Of a stretch of 64,000 nucleotides of DNA, positions 11,791 to 25,640 are shown piece by piece. How positions within the stretch are numbered: the first letter of the stretch is position 1; every line of letters starts with the position of its first letter. The stretch is from NCBI GenBank assembly GCA_958295665.1, contig OY282559.1:310001-374000 (forward strand). Reading direction: 5' to 3'. The stretch comes from Tipula vernalis (Eukaryota; Arthropoda; Insecta; Diptera; Tipulidae). Both the position numbers and the translations under genes were made by a program. The notes beneath the pieces were generated by a model. The model did no database searches. It saw only the letters and a list, made by a program, of their open reading frames with translations, and was not told the origin of the DNA.

Positions 11791-12235
11791 AAAAAACCGG
11801 TTTTGTTGACAGATTTTGGATTAAATGTTTTTATATTTTCTCAATAAGATTCTTTCGGCTTTTTATAGACAAAATGAAAATATATTAAAAATATTGGCAT
11901 GCACAACAATTTCGACTTTTTAATCAGAAAAAATGAAGAGGCTAATCATTTATAAATATATCTACCAGAAAAAAGTAGAAATGTCAATAATTTTTGCTGT
12001 TGCTTTGACCAGCCGTTAGCAGAATACAACCAGAAGAGACATAACGCTGTTTTTGTATGGACAAATTTGGACTCATTTTTTTGACCTTGATTTGCCGAAG
12101 GTAAGAGAAAGTTGGGTTATGTATTCTTTGGTTAACTGATTTTGATTTGAAATAATAAAAATTGAGAATCCTTAACAGTGTAGTGAAATTATTTGACAAG
12201 TTTTGTTTTGACAGCATAATTTGTATTAATTACTA

Positions 12236-12403
12236 TTGGCGATTGGAAAACTGCAAAATGCGATGCCTATCGGAAATAATGTAAACCGTACGCTCTGCAT
12301 GAAATTACATTTCTCTCCATATAAAACATATGGATATTGAAACTACCGGAATTAAATTAAACCCTACGCTCTGCATGCAAAATCATGACAGTCCAATCAT
12401 CAA
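12236..12403. mobile_element. Short TIR element inserted in the left inverted arm
   Basis: The insertion is absent from the right arm. Its ends read ttggcgattgg and ccaatcatcaa, an imperfect terminal inverted repeat of about 11 bp, flanked by TA on both sides. Inside, taaacc-tacgctctgcatg occurs twice about 76 bp apart as a direct repeat. The TA duplication suggests a Tc1/mariner-type origin, but there is no coding sequence. Confidence 0.6.
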
Positions 12404-13649
12404 TAATATTCAAAAATAATTATACGTCAATGTCCAAAAAGAAGGTAAGATGAAAAAAAAAATTGGTCCTTGGAAAAAAATGTCTATTCTGGTTAATCTT
12501 TCTTCTGTGGCAATAACACTTTATATTGGAAAAGTATAGCGATGCTTATAGGTATTAAAATTTATTTTCGTCTTATTTTGGTAAGAGGAATAGTTTGGTA
12601 TAAAAAAAGATTCAAATTATGCTCCAAATAAAAACCGAAAATAATTTTCTATTTACTTTTATCAGTTGACATTAAAAATTAACTTAAAAAACAATAAAAC
12701 ATTTTCAAAATTATTGCTAGATAATTTTATATGTACCAACAAAAACTTGGTTTGAAACTATTCCAAACGGAATGAAAATGCACGGCATTGTTGTTGTAAA
12801 ATTCCCAAAGTAAGACTACTATAAAAGCACAGTATTCCGTTTTTAACGCAGTGGCTGACATCTGGTGGACAATATTGAAACTCGAGTTTAAGGTGATTAT
12901 CACACAAAAAAAACTGGTATTTTTCTTATTGATTTCGGTTCAAAAGATTCTTTGGTGCAGATGAAAGTTTAACTTATTTATTCAAGGATAAAATAATTCA
13001 AAAATAGCACGCATAAAAATAAACGCCGAATTGCTGATCACCTTTAACTAGTGACGATCGTGGCGCCTCTTGTGGCGCTTTAAAGACGAAAAGCAAGAAA
13101 TGTAAATGTAAATACTCCTAGGCACTATTTATTACCTAGTTAACCTACTAGGTTAATTCTATACAAAGTAAAAGACACAATTTCTTTAAAATGCTTATTT
13201 TCGTCAGCGAAAGCAGTTAACTCAGAATTAAAATCCAATATCAAGTTTCTAGGATAGCGTTAACCTAGGTTTAACTAGGTTTATGTGCATGGAAACGCGT
13301 ATTAGGGTAGAATTTCGTTAAATCCAAATAAACTCGACGAATCTTGTTCGTTTGAGTTACGTTTTTTAAATTATAAATGGCTTTTCGCATAATATTAAAT
13401 ATATTTCACCAAAATAATTAAAAAAATACATCAAAATGTTGTTGTCAACGTTATGATGATATATCAAAGCGAAATAAAAATTTATTTTTGTTCAACATGC
13501 AATTTTATTTTTTTATTCTATCGTAATATTTTTCTTTATCTCTAAGTCCTCCTAACTCTGTTCAAGGAAACGGTACGGGTTAGCGCCGCCATATTTTCAA
13601 CTCAACGAAACCTAAACCTGTTTGATCTCGGTACATACATGGAAACATA

Positions 13650-13863
13650 TACTAAAGATACATGTTAAACCGAAAGTGGTCTGACTGAAATTGTCCGAGA
13701 TAAATTCAACATGTAAACGGCGGCTTGACTGAAAGCAAAGATTATTAACAAGAAGATCTTCTTGTTAATAATCTTTGCTTTCAGTCAAGCCGCCCTGTAC
13801 ATGTTGAATTTATCTCGGACGTTCTCAGTCAGACCACTTTCGGTTTAACATGTATCTTTAGTA
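13650..13863. repeat. 214-bp near-perfect palindrome
   Basis: Two 107-bp arms meet at 13756/13757 in the centre aagaagatcttctt. The arms contain, in mirror order, actaaagatacatgttaaac, cgaaagtggtctgactga, gataaattcaacatgta and cggcttgactgaaagcaaag. They differ at only a few clustered sites. There is no spacer, so the transcript or single strand would form a full hairpin. It lies at the inner edge of the right arm of the larger inverted repeat. Confidence 0.95.
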
Positions 13864-14227
13864 ATAGTACAAGCACAGAAGAAAGATTAACCAGAATAGA
13901 CATTGCGTGGACCAAATTTGTTTTCATCTTACCTTCTTTTATGGACATTGAAGTATAATTATTTTTGAATATTACAGTAGTTAATACAAATTATGCTGTA
14001 AAAATAAAACTTGTCAAATAATTTCACTAACTACACTGTTAAGGATTCTTAATTTATATTATTTCAAATCAAAACCAGTAAACCAACGAATACATAACCC
14101 AACTTTCTCTTACCTTCGGCAAATCAAGGTCAAAAAAATGAGTCCAAATTTTTCCATACAAGAACAGCGTTATGTAGATTCTGGTTGTATTCTGTGGTAC
14201 AAGTAAGAAATAGAGTAATAATAGAAT

Positions 14228-14480
14228 AAAGTAATAATAGGGTCACTGAACCTTGCGGTATGCCATCATTAATAGTTTTGCGTTGGCTCAAAATACTGTT
14301 TATCTTAAAAACCTGTGGTCACTCAGATAGAAATGAATGGAACCACTGAAGAGTAATCCCACGAAACCTGCATTGATAAGCTTTTGAAGTAGTACAGTCT
14401 GGTTTACCATCGAATGCTTTAGTTAAATTCTCAAAAATAGAAGCAACTTAATTTCTCTGATCAAGACCTTTTCGCCAAGT
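14228..14480 (-). pseudogene. Reverse-transcriptase fragment of a non-LTR retrotransposon
   Basis: On the - strand the sequence translates, with frame breaks, to the conserved RT core. It reads NLTKAFDGKPDC (normally a DLTKAFDTVNH-type motif), then GFRGITLQWFHSFLSE, then INSILSQRKT, then DGIPQGSV. The last matches the G(V/I)PQGSVLGP motif. The YxDD region is not found and stops interrupt the frame, so it is a dead remnant. A jockey or related clade is plausible. Whether it belongs to the I-like copies elsewhere in the window cannot be judged, because the segments do not overlap. Confidence 0.75.
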
Positions 14481-17548
<3,068 letters not shown>

Positions 17549-18543
17549 ATTAAAAAATTAGGGTCTGTCTGACTTCTCGAAGGACACTTTTCCCACAATT
17601 ATAGATCACCAAACCAACCATTTACATTTTACAAAGATTTTCCGTTATTTTAAGCAAGGTCCTTAAAAGATGTCACGGGTTTTCTTAAATTTGGAGAATC
17701 CCCAATATCACAATTGGTCATAACAATAAAAATCTTATATTCTCAACCCGCAAAATCACAGACTCACAATTAATGTTAGATTATTTATAACTGAAACGTG
17801 TTTTTTCGTTTGTTTTTTCATCTTCGATTTTTAACAATTATATCCAGTTATACATCTCTAGTATACTGTCGAAAATACATGAGAATTAGTATACTGTCGA
17901 AAATTTAAAATTTCTTTTCTCAAAAGTTGTACCGTTTGTTCAGATCACAACATTATGTGAGCAAGGTGAGAATTGGCTGATATAATTTTTTATTCAGTGC
18001 TTCAGTTTGGACGGAGCCGCAGCTGTGGATCATTCGAAAACGGGGAAACAATTAAGCACAAGCAATAGTACAAAATCAGAATTAACGTTAATTATCTTTT
18101 GTGGCCGATACCCCACCTCCTTGTCATCTATCGTTTCATTTTCCATATCTCCTACCGCCTATCTCCTCAACCTGATCCGTCCTAAAAGCATGATATTATT
18201 TTAAAAGCTGTCCCATAGTAATTTAACATTAATCATTATAAACGACCTTTAATATCAAGAGGATTTATTACTCAGAAATAATACCTTTAAGTCGACTGCA
18301 CGGGCGAGATTATTTCTGAGATTATTTTTATCCCAACATTTTCCATCCAATGAAATCACTGTATTGATAAAAAAAAAAATTCCCCTTCAAGATTTCCCCT
18401 CACGAGTTAAAATTTATTGAAAAATAATCTTTGGATAAAAATAATCCTTCTCGTGCAGCGAGCTTTAAAGCTCGCGATTTTATTAAAGCAATTCACAAAT
18501 AATGTATCGATCAACACTACGTTGAAATTTCAATCAATAAAGC
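17549..18543 (+). repeat. About 1-kb dispersed repeat, copy 1 (copy 2 inverted at 35305-36082)
   Basis: Ordered homology to the reverse complement of 35305-36082 runs the full length. Shared blocks include gacacttttcc, ccaatatcacaattggt, acagactcacaattaatgtt, ggtgagaattggctgat, gaaataatacctttaa and gattttattaaagcaattca. Divergence is moderate, with indels. Copy 1 has an additional 173-bp element at 18291-18463. There is no conserved reading frame. It may be a non-autonomous DNA transposon or Helitron-like repeat; the termini are not diagnostic. Confidence 0.78.
18291..18463. mobile_element. 173-bp MITE with TTTAA target duplication
   Basis: The element lies between TTTAA at 18286-18290 and TTTAA at 18464-18468. 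The paralogous repeat at 35305-36082 has a single TTTAA at the same point (about 35372-35376, opposite strand), which is an empty site. The termini are inverted: gtcgactgcacgggcgagat against the complement of atccttctcgtgcagcgagc, both followed by GATTATTTTTATCC-like sequence. There is no coding sequence. TTTAA includes the TTAA used by piggyBac, but the ends lack the CCC start typical of that family. Confidence 0.85.
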
Positions 18544-19087
18544 CTGATTTCCATTACGAAAAAAATTATTTTTACTGTACTATGTAACCATAATTTACTG
18601 AATAAAAATATGAATCGAAGTATATTTTTTCAGTATTTTACAATACATCTCCATACAGATTGTGTAAGGATAGACAATTTTTCTCGCACACTGAAGCAAA
18701 TACTATAAAAAATGAAGTTAACCCCACTTCGATATTTGTTTGATATAAAGTGACTTTTGATAAAAACACTCCAAATAAATTTAATATATGTACAGAAAGT
18801 TTTGTGACATACATATATATTAAGTAAATTATTAATTATTAAATATTAAATTATTATTTATATTAAATACCTACTTAGCTATATTGTAACTGAACAAAAT
18901 TTATTGATTATGTTAACAAAATCTGTCAAAATATAACCATAAAATGTATGACTAGAAGGAAGGAAGGTCCGACACGACGTTTTTGTAATCGATGTTTTGG
19001 AGTCCTGTGGCCCTATTCTGGCTATTCCCTGGAAATTGGGAATTGAACTATTTTGACAGGATTCTAGCAGTTGGAAATTATTTTTCC

Positions 19088-19361
19088 AAAAGTGTATTCT
19101 GGCGATTGGGAATTTTTGAATGTAGGAAAAATTAATTCTATTTTATGTAAGTTTTGACGTTTATTTTTCCCTAAATTTTTTTTGGAAATTAGAAGAAACT
19201 GGTTGTTTTGTGCATTTTCATTATTTTATTTACAACGTAGTATCGGTAAAGTTTTTATTTTATGTGTATAAAATAAAATTTTTAAATAATGGCGACTGCA
19301 AAATTTTAAATAGTATTTTTCCCATTGGAAATTATTCCCAATTACGCCAGAATACACTTTT
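19088..19361. mobile_element. MITE-like inverted-repeat element
   Basis: The ends are inverted: aaaagtgtattctggcgatt at the left (19088 on) and cgccagaatacactttt at the right (to 19361), with ttccca next to each. Upstream at 18996 a related ggccctattctggctattcc suggests a longer or nested structure. ggaaatt and gggaatt motifs recur inside. There is no ORF and no clear target duplication. Confidence 0.6.
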
Positions 19362-22300
19362 GGGAATTGAGGAATAAAAAATTGGGAATTATTGAAGTTT
19401 GGACAAATAACTTTTCATAATATTTTTCACTGGTAACCTAAGGTCGTGTTTCCTTGAGTACCGTACTAGAACTCGATAAACTTTAAATTCCTTTTATTCT
19501 ATTTAAACCGAAAAAAAATTAATTCATGAAGCGCTAATGGTAGAACATTTATCTTAAATATACATTTTAAGCTGTTACATTATAGCTTATTTTTTGGTTA
19601 TACTTGATAAACCCATGAGCGTACTCGTGTCTAATCACATCAGTCAGAAATAAGAAAATATGGTTGAAATAACTGAAGGGGGATATTTTTAAACTTAAAA
19701 TGTATTTTTATGTTAAATATATTATGTACTACATATTGCCGCTTTATGAATTTAATTTTTTTTCGGTTTACATAGAATAAAAGGAATTTAAAGTTTATCG
19801 ATTTCTAGTGCTATTCTCATGGAAAACACGGCTTAATTCAAGGAGAAATGTAAAAATCTGGAACAAAACCATATAGCTTCGTTATAGTGGGAAAAGTTAA
19901 AATAAATTTAACAGAGCCTTGCATAACTGGAAAATCGTATCTAATTTATCTTTGATTTTTGATTTTTTCTATAGGTCGGCTAATTATTCTGTAATTTCAG
20001 TAAAATATATTTAAACCATTTGAGGATCATTTATCTTTTGACGGTTGATTCATTACACTTTAAGCATTTTATTTTTCCTAATATTTTTCTACTAAACGTT
20101 GATTTAAAATTGAATTCATTGAATTATATTATACAAGAACTACCTACACTCAATTGTGATATTTATTGTTTGTTTGAAATTTAGTTTTTGCTCAGCTTGA
20201 TCGTAGTTTGTACTTGAATTTTATTAAAACATCCAACAAACACAGGGAATGTTTAGTTTGATCAAGCTTAGAACTTCATATTTATGATTGTTAAGTTAGG
20301 CTGTAATTATCAAAAATTGCTGCAACTGCCGCTAATGTCCTTATTAGATATATAAAATAATCGCATTCATAGAACTAATAAAATAAAACAAAGTAATTAG
20401 TTAAACATTGTTAAAATAATTCACATAAGGTGAAGTTAAAGCTAGGAAGATGAGAATTTGTAGATCAGTTCAAAGTAAAAAAAACTTTCTTTTAACAAGG
20501 CAACCACTAAAACGGACAAAACATTGGCTCAGTAGGACAACTTTTAGTTACGGTTTTTGGCAGGTTAATTCCCTATTAGTTTTAAAATCTATGTGGAAGT
20601 CGCGGGACCCTGAAGTACATATTTTTTTTGGAACATCAATAAGGATCTAAGAAGAGGAGACTCAAATACTCGTCAAATACCGCGAAATATTCCTGTAATG
20701 AGACAAATTTATTTTTTATTTAAAACCTGTTAGAACAATAAAACTTTTATTTTTAATTTGTTTTCTATTTTTTTTTCTATTTTTTTTTCTATTTATGAAT
20801 TTGAAATTTGAAGGTTTCATTTCTTGATATAGTTTCTTGAAACTACTATTCCGCATGGCGCACGTGCGCATTCAAAACCTGCATTTTATAATGTCTGTCT
20901 CGATAGTTATAATAGACTAAATTTTAACATTAATTGTTTGTTATTCAAGCTGCGTAACATGGTACAATTCTGGTGAAAAAATATACACCACGAAGCTAGC
21001 TACTTGAGTTGATTACGTAACCAATTGGTTTCTTTATAACCCTGCGGGTTAAATGTGTGCCCTGTGAGCCAAAATTGTCGCCCTGTAAACCATTTTGGTT
21101 ACGTTAGGTGTGTTTTCTTAATGTACTTGCACAACCACAGACACATAGCACTACTTATTGTTTATTGGGAAGGAAGAGTTTAAGGAAATTTCATGAGGCT
21201 TGGGCTTCATAACAAACATACATATGTATATAACATACACAAAAAATACAATAACCCAATCGTAACATTTTTCTTGTCACCACCGGGAATTGAAACTAAG
21301 ACCCTCGTTGATCGAATGATAAAGATAAAGAGCGATAACTTATTACGTCATCTTATGCTTAGCCTGTTTACACATTCATTTTAGATTACACAATAATGCA
21401 GCTTGGCTTTGGGATCTTGGACTAAAGAGTTTCATATGTTTTATTATAAGGCTGAAAGGCCAAAATCAGGCTATATGAATTAAAAAAGGCTGAAATAAAA
21501 ATGATCATCAAAAAATGTTCATTAATGAAATGAAAAAAGCGAAAATTGTGTGAAAAAGGAAGACCTTTTTTATATTTCAGAAAATTTGTTAAAAAAATGA
21601 TTTAAAGAAAGCCCAGGTGTTCATACAAAACTCAAAATTTTTAATTCATTTTTGATGACATTTTTATTTCAGCCTTTTTTAATCCGGGTAACCCCAAAAT
21701 CAACCCTTGCCACATCTGTTCTTCTGAGACCTTCCGAACCGTACTTATAACTTTTACCGAAGCATGTTGTAAGAAATTAAATGTTTTGCCAGCAGTGAGA
21801 ATCACTGTTAACATGCATAAATGACGGTAGGTATTAATAAACAGAAACCAAGTGCCAAACAAATCATTTATTCATCAATACATGTGGTACCAGATAGAGC
21901 CAACTACCTACTCCCTCTACCGCAAATGATCTATCACTGTATACATCTGTATAATATACTTATCAGAATAAAAACGTTTATGGCCTTTTAGAATTATTCC
22001 CATATTTTAACACAAATAATCATCGGTTACGGATCGTTTGTGATATATTGATTGGCGTCAATCAGTTTTTTAGTAGACGTCACCACACAAAACAACACAA
22101 CTTAGGTTTTTGTTTTCAATTCAATTTTTTATCGTTTTTAATTTTATTACTCTAAATAGATTTTATAAGTATTTACATATGTATACAGTTACAAATATTT
22201 TATGTTTAATGTATAGTTGTATAGTTACCGAACATAATTGAAAGTTGTAAATAACTATTTGCGAAACATGAAGTTTTGGTATTTGTCAGTATTGTCGACT

Positions 22301-22486
22301 TTAAAATGGAAAGATACCCAATCTATCCATCACTATGATCTTATGATTATGATACATAAACTTAACAACTTAAACATTTTCAACAGTTGCATATCAATAA
22401 CACCGCAATTACATTCATTATTCAAGTCGACACAGAGATAGACAACTATAATTTAAAATCCAAACTAGCTACGTATTTTTTTAAGA

Positions 22487-22490
<4 letters not shown>
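19362..22490. other. No recognised gene
   Basis: AT-rich sequence without a supported ORF. Small structures only: an inverted pair acgtaaccaattggttt / aaaccattttggttacgt at about 21013-21108 enclosing short ccctg repeats, and a triplicated tttctatttttt tract near 20760-20795. Nothing else is recognised. Confidence 0.4.

Positions 22491-22565
<75 letters not shown>
22491..22565. repeat. (TA)n microsatellite, about 75 bp
   Basis: An uninterrupted TA tract. Confidence 0.97.
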
Positions 22566-22568
<3 letters not shown>

Positions 22569-23310
22569 GAAAATTATAAATTTAGGTTATCCCACACAAG
22601 GTGAACGCGCGCGCTCGATATTTACATATGTACATAAGTTCAAGAACTAATCTATTTTTAATTAATTATTTTCTTGTACTTAGTTTAGTAGTGGCACTAT
22701 AGAGGTAAATTCATGACGTTATACATATACATTACCTGTTGTTTACATACGATAATTTAGGTTCGAAGGGTTTGTGTTATTCCGATTATTTGATGAATTT
22801 AGTAATTTAATTTATTTAATATTTAGTATTTATATACATACTTACCTTTTTATTTAGTATGTATTTATATACTTCAAAAAAGGTAAATGTTTCATGTTTA
22901 GATACTATATTCTTTATTGTTATAAGAATTGAACGAGAATAGAAAAAAAAATGCGTAATTTAACAAAAAACGAACACTAAAAATCTACATTTACCGTAGT
23001 AAATGATTTACCAGGGAATTCGACCGCAGCTTTAGAGGTTAAAAGTATTTTTGCTGATAACGTGACAGGTGAACTAAACCAGAAGTAATGACAAATTTCG
23101 TCGAAGTAAATTTATAGCACTTATAAAGAATTATTTGTTCCACTCCAATTGCACCAAAAACCAATAAACCAAAACTATACCAACTATTTAAAAGGACTGG
23201 TCTTGCGGAAGTTTACAATATTTGTTTGGACTAAAAGATTACTGATGAATTATTTGTAATGTGCTTTATTAACTTGAAACTTCTATTTGAGTGCAAACAA
23301 GCATTGCATA

Positions 23311-23810
23311 AGGTTCGCTACGACGTGTTTCAGTATGGCATATTTCAGTACGGTATAAAAAAATCGGGAGAAACATTTTTAAAAAATGGCGGTTAAGTTA
23401 TTTTAAAGTTATTTTCTTTTGAGGAAAAATATTTTCACTTTAATTTTAAATGTTAATTAATTAATGAATACTAAAAAATAAAGTAAAATTAGCTTACACA
23501 GGAATAGAACTGTGTGAATGTGAAAAAGGAAAATTGTAAGAGAATTTGACTGTTTTAGAATAATTCGCTAATACAATCTGCAGAGTGCATTTTGTAAATA
23601 TAGAATATAAATAGTGGTACAATTAATTCAGTCGTCATGGACTGAATCCCGAAACAGGCGCAAAACGGAAAATTTCAAAATGGCATATGATGAAATTTGA
23701 CACATGCTACAGAAATCTAAAATAATTTTTATGATCATAGAATTTTCCGGTTCTACAATAATTTTTATCATCATAGAATTTTTTTTTTATAAAATAAAAA
23801 CTATGCCGCA
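23311..23810. mobile_element. Foldback-like element, partial copy
   Basis: The left end carries the family terminal units (tttcagtatggcatatttca, then gtacggtataa), followed by aaaatcgggagaaac. This matches aaaatcgggaaagac after the left array of 55728-56537. Further in, gaaacaggcgcaaaacgg and atgatgaa match gaaacaggcacaaaacgg and tatgatgaa there. No opposite inverted array is evident, so the right end is probably lost or eroded. Confidence 0.6.
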
Positions 23811-24245
23811 GTGTACCTTAAAAAATTAGTATAGCTGTTGTTTTAAATAGCTGAATTCAGTAACTACATTGTTACGATCTGCCTTAAAAGAAGCGCTTAC
23901 TTCTACTAATGATTATTGAACTGAAATTAACTCGAGTCATAAAAGTTCTTTCTTGTGAAATGCTCTCATATACATGCAAGATCGGTAACCAATTTTGATT
24001 AAGGTTACCGCAATGAACTCGCCGTGACTATATACCTTGCAACTCTAGATCTCTTTTGTACTCTAGGTCTTTACAGAGAAAATAGCCAGTAGAAAAGAAG
24101 ACATTACTAATACCCAATTTCACAACAAAAGAGCCAATCTCCAGTTAAATAATATGGCCTCTGTTTCTTATTTTATGAAATTAAGATTTGTTTCATAATT
24201 CATATTCAATACAACATGATTAGATTTCCTTTTCACAAGATGGTA

Positions 24246-24369
24246 GGTACATTTCAACTGTCGGCAGTAATTTTTCAACAGAAAACATTGACAGAGAAAA
24301 ATTTAACTCCGTCAAGTCTTCTGTTGAGAAATTAACAAACAAATTGCTGCCGACAGTTTTGAAGTAGGC
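24246..24369. mobile_element. Small inverted-repeat element nested in a dispersed repeat
   Basis: The arms read acatttcaactgtcggcag...caacagaa and ttctgttgagaaatt...ctgccgacagttttgaagta, mirrored, with a short loop. The flanking sequence (24150-24240 and 24370-24460) matches 4620-4800, which lacks this insertion. This supports it being a discrete mobile unit of about 124 bp. Confidence 0.65.
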
Positions 24370-25189
24370 GTAATGAAAGAATTAAATATTTGAATGTTCA
24401 ATTTGACTCAAATAAATATTTAATTCTCCCGTTACAATGCACATGTAAAAAAAAATATAATCCACTTGGAGTGATATGAGTTATGAAATATTTGTTGCAT
24501 CCAACTTGTTAAAATGCCGAAAGCACAAGACAAGAAACATGCATATTGTAGTATTAGAAAATATCATGCGTCAATTGTGGTCAAGAAATTGACGTTTATT
24601 TTATTATTTGACGCTACATCTTATCTCTAGACATATTATATGAGATTTTCTGTTATATATTTGCACCTTACGTCCGTATAGCTCATTATGTGTTTTATAA
24701 GTGATTCGAAGTATATTGTAAATGTTTATAGAAAATTTGTCTACATATATGCGAGTAGGTATGAATTCTAATCTATGTTTCAATATAAAATATAATCCTT
24801 ATATTGATTCGGTGGAAACTCCTCCGTGATTCATTCAAAATAAAAGATGGATTACAAGGAAATTAGTAAGAATATTTTTTTATTTATATACATTTTATCT
24901 ATCTTTTTATGAATATATTAAATTAAATATTACGACACTTTACATAAAATACAGATGAAAATTTCGATTTATAGTATGTGCGAGGCTTGGTTTACTATGA
25001 TGAAGATCTGACTAATTATCACCCCCTTACTATATTCGTGTTTGCTAAAACAGTGAAAAAACTACAATATAAACATTTTGCATTCAAGTTCCTCTTATCC
25101 ACAGATGGAGTTGAAACCAGATTGAATGGTCTAAAAAGTTTCCGCCGTTTTTTACTAAAATTTCAAACTCACTTTTTTATTTTTTAATA

Positions 25190-25640
25190 ACTTTATTAAA
25201 CTAAATAGCTACATACATATATGCCATTTTGGTCGATAACTTGTTGCCATTTTTCTGATAAAAGCATTATCGCGTCATTGTAGAATTTCCTTGATTTTTG
25301 GGTGAAAAACTGAATAATTTTCACGGGCCTCTTTTGAAGTCTAATTTTACACCATTAAGATAGTTCTGCAGCGAACAAAACAAATGATAATCCACCGGTG
25401 CAAGATCACGATTATACGGTGGAAGCATTAAAACTTCCCAACCAAGCTCTCAATTTTTTCCGAGTCATCGAAGATGTGTCGTCTGGCGTCGTCATGATGG
25501 AACACAACTTCTTTTCTGTTCATCAATTCTGGCCGCTTCCATTTAATTTCCTGCTGTAATCTGTTTAATTGTTGGCAGTTGAAAACAGAATCAATCAAAG
25601 CATCAACAGAATCCACTCAAATATCTAGCTTCTTTTTGAA
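25190..25640 (-). pseudogene. Mariner transposase relic (3' part, DD34D-like)
   Basis: The - strand reads LNRLQQEIKWKRPELMNRK, then VVFHHDDARRH, which corresponds to the VVFHQDNARPH motif holding the second catalytic Asp. A decayed tail follows with SEKWQQVIDQNGIYV. The order matches the C-terminal half of mariner transposases such as the cecropia/Hsmar1 group. Frameshifts separate the blocks; the N-terminal half and the third Asp motif are not intact. The terminal repeats were not identified. Confidence 0.82.

Larger units (their letters stand above)
12020..14194. repeat. Large inverted repeat, arms 12020-12509 and 13874-14194
   Basis: The left arm reads cagaatacaacc, cataacgctgttttt, ttgccgaaggtaagag, gggttatgtattc and ends ggttaatctttcttctgtg. 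The right arm carries the reverse complement of all of these in mirrored order. The left arm is longer because it holds a 168-bp insertion at 12236-12403. Between the arms lie about 1.1 kb of AT-rich sequence and a 214-bp palindrome that abuts the right arm. The arrangement suggests a foldback element or an inverted duplication. No transposase is visible. Confidence 0.85.
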
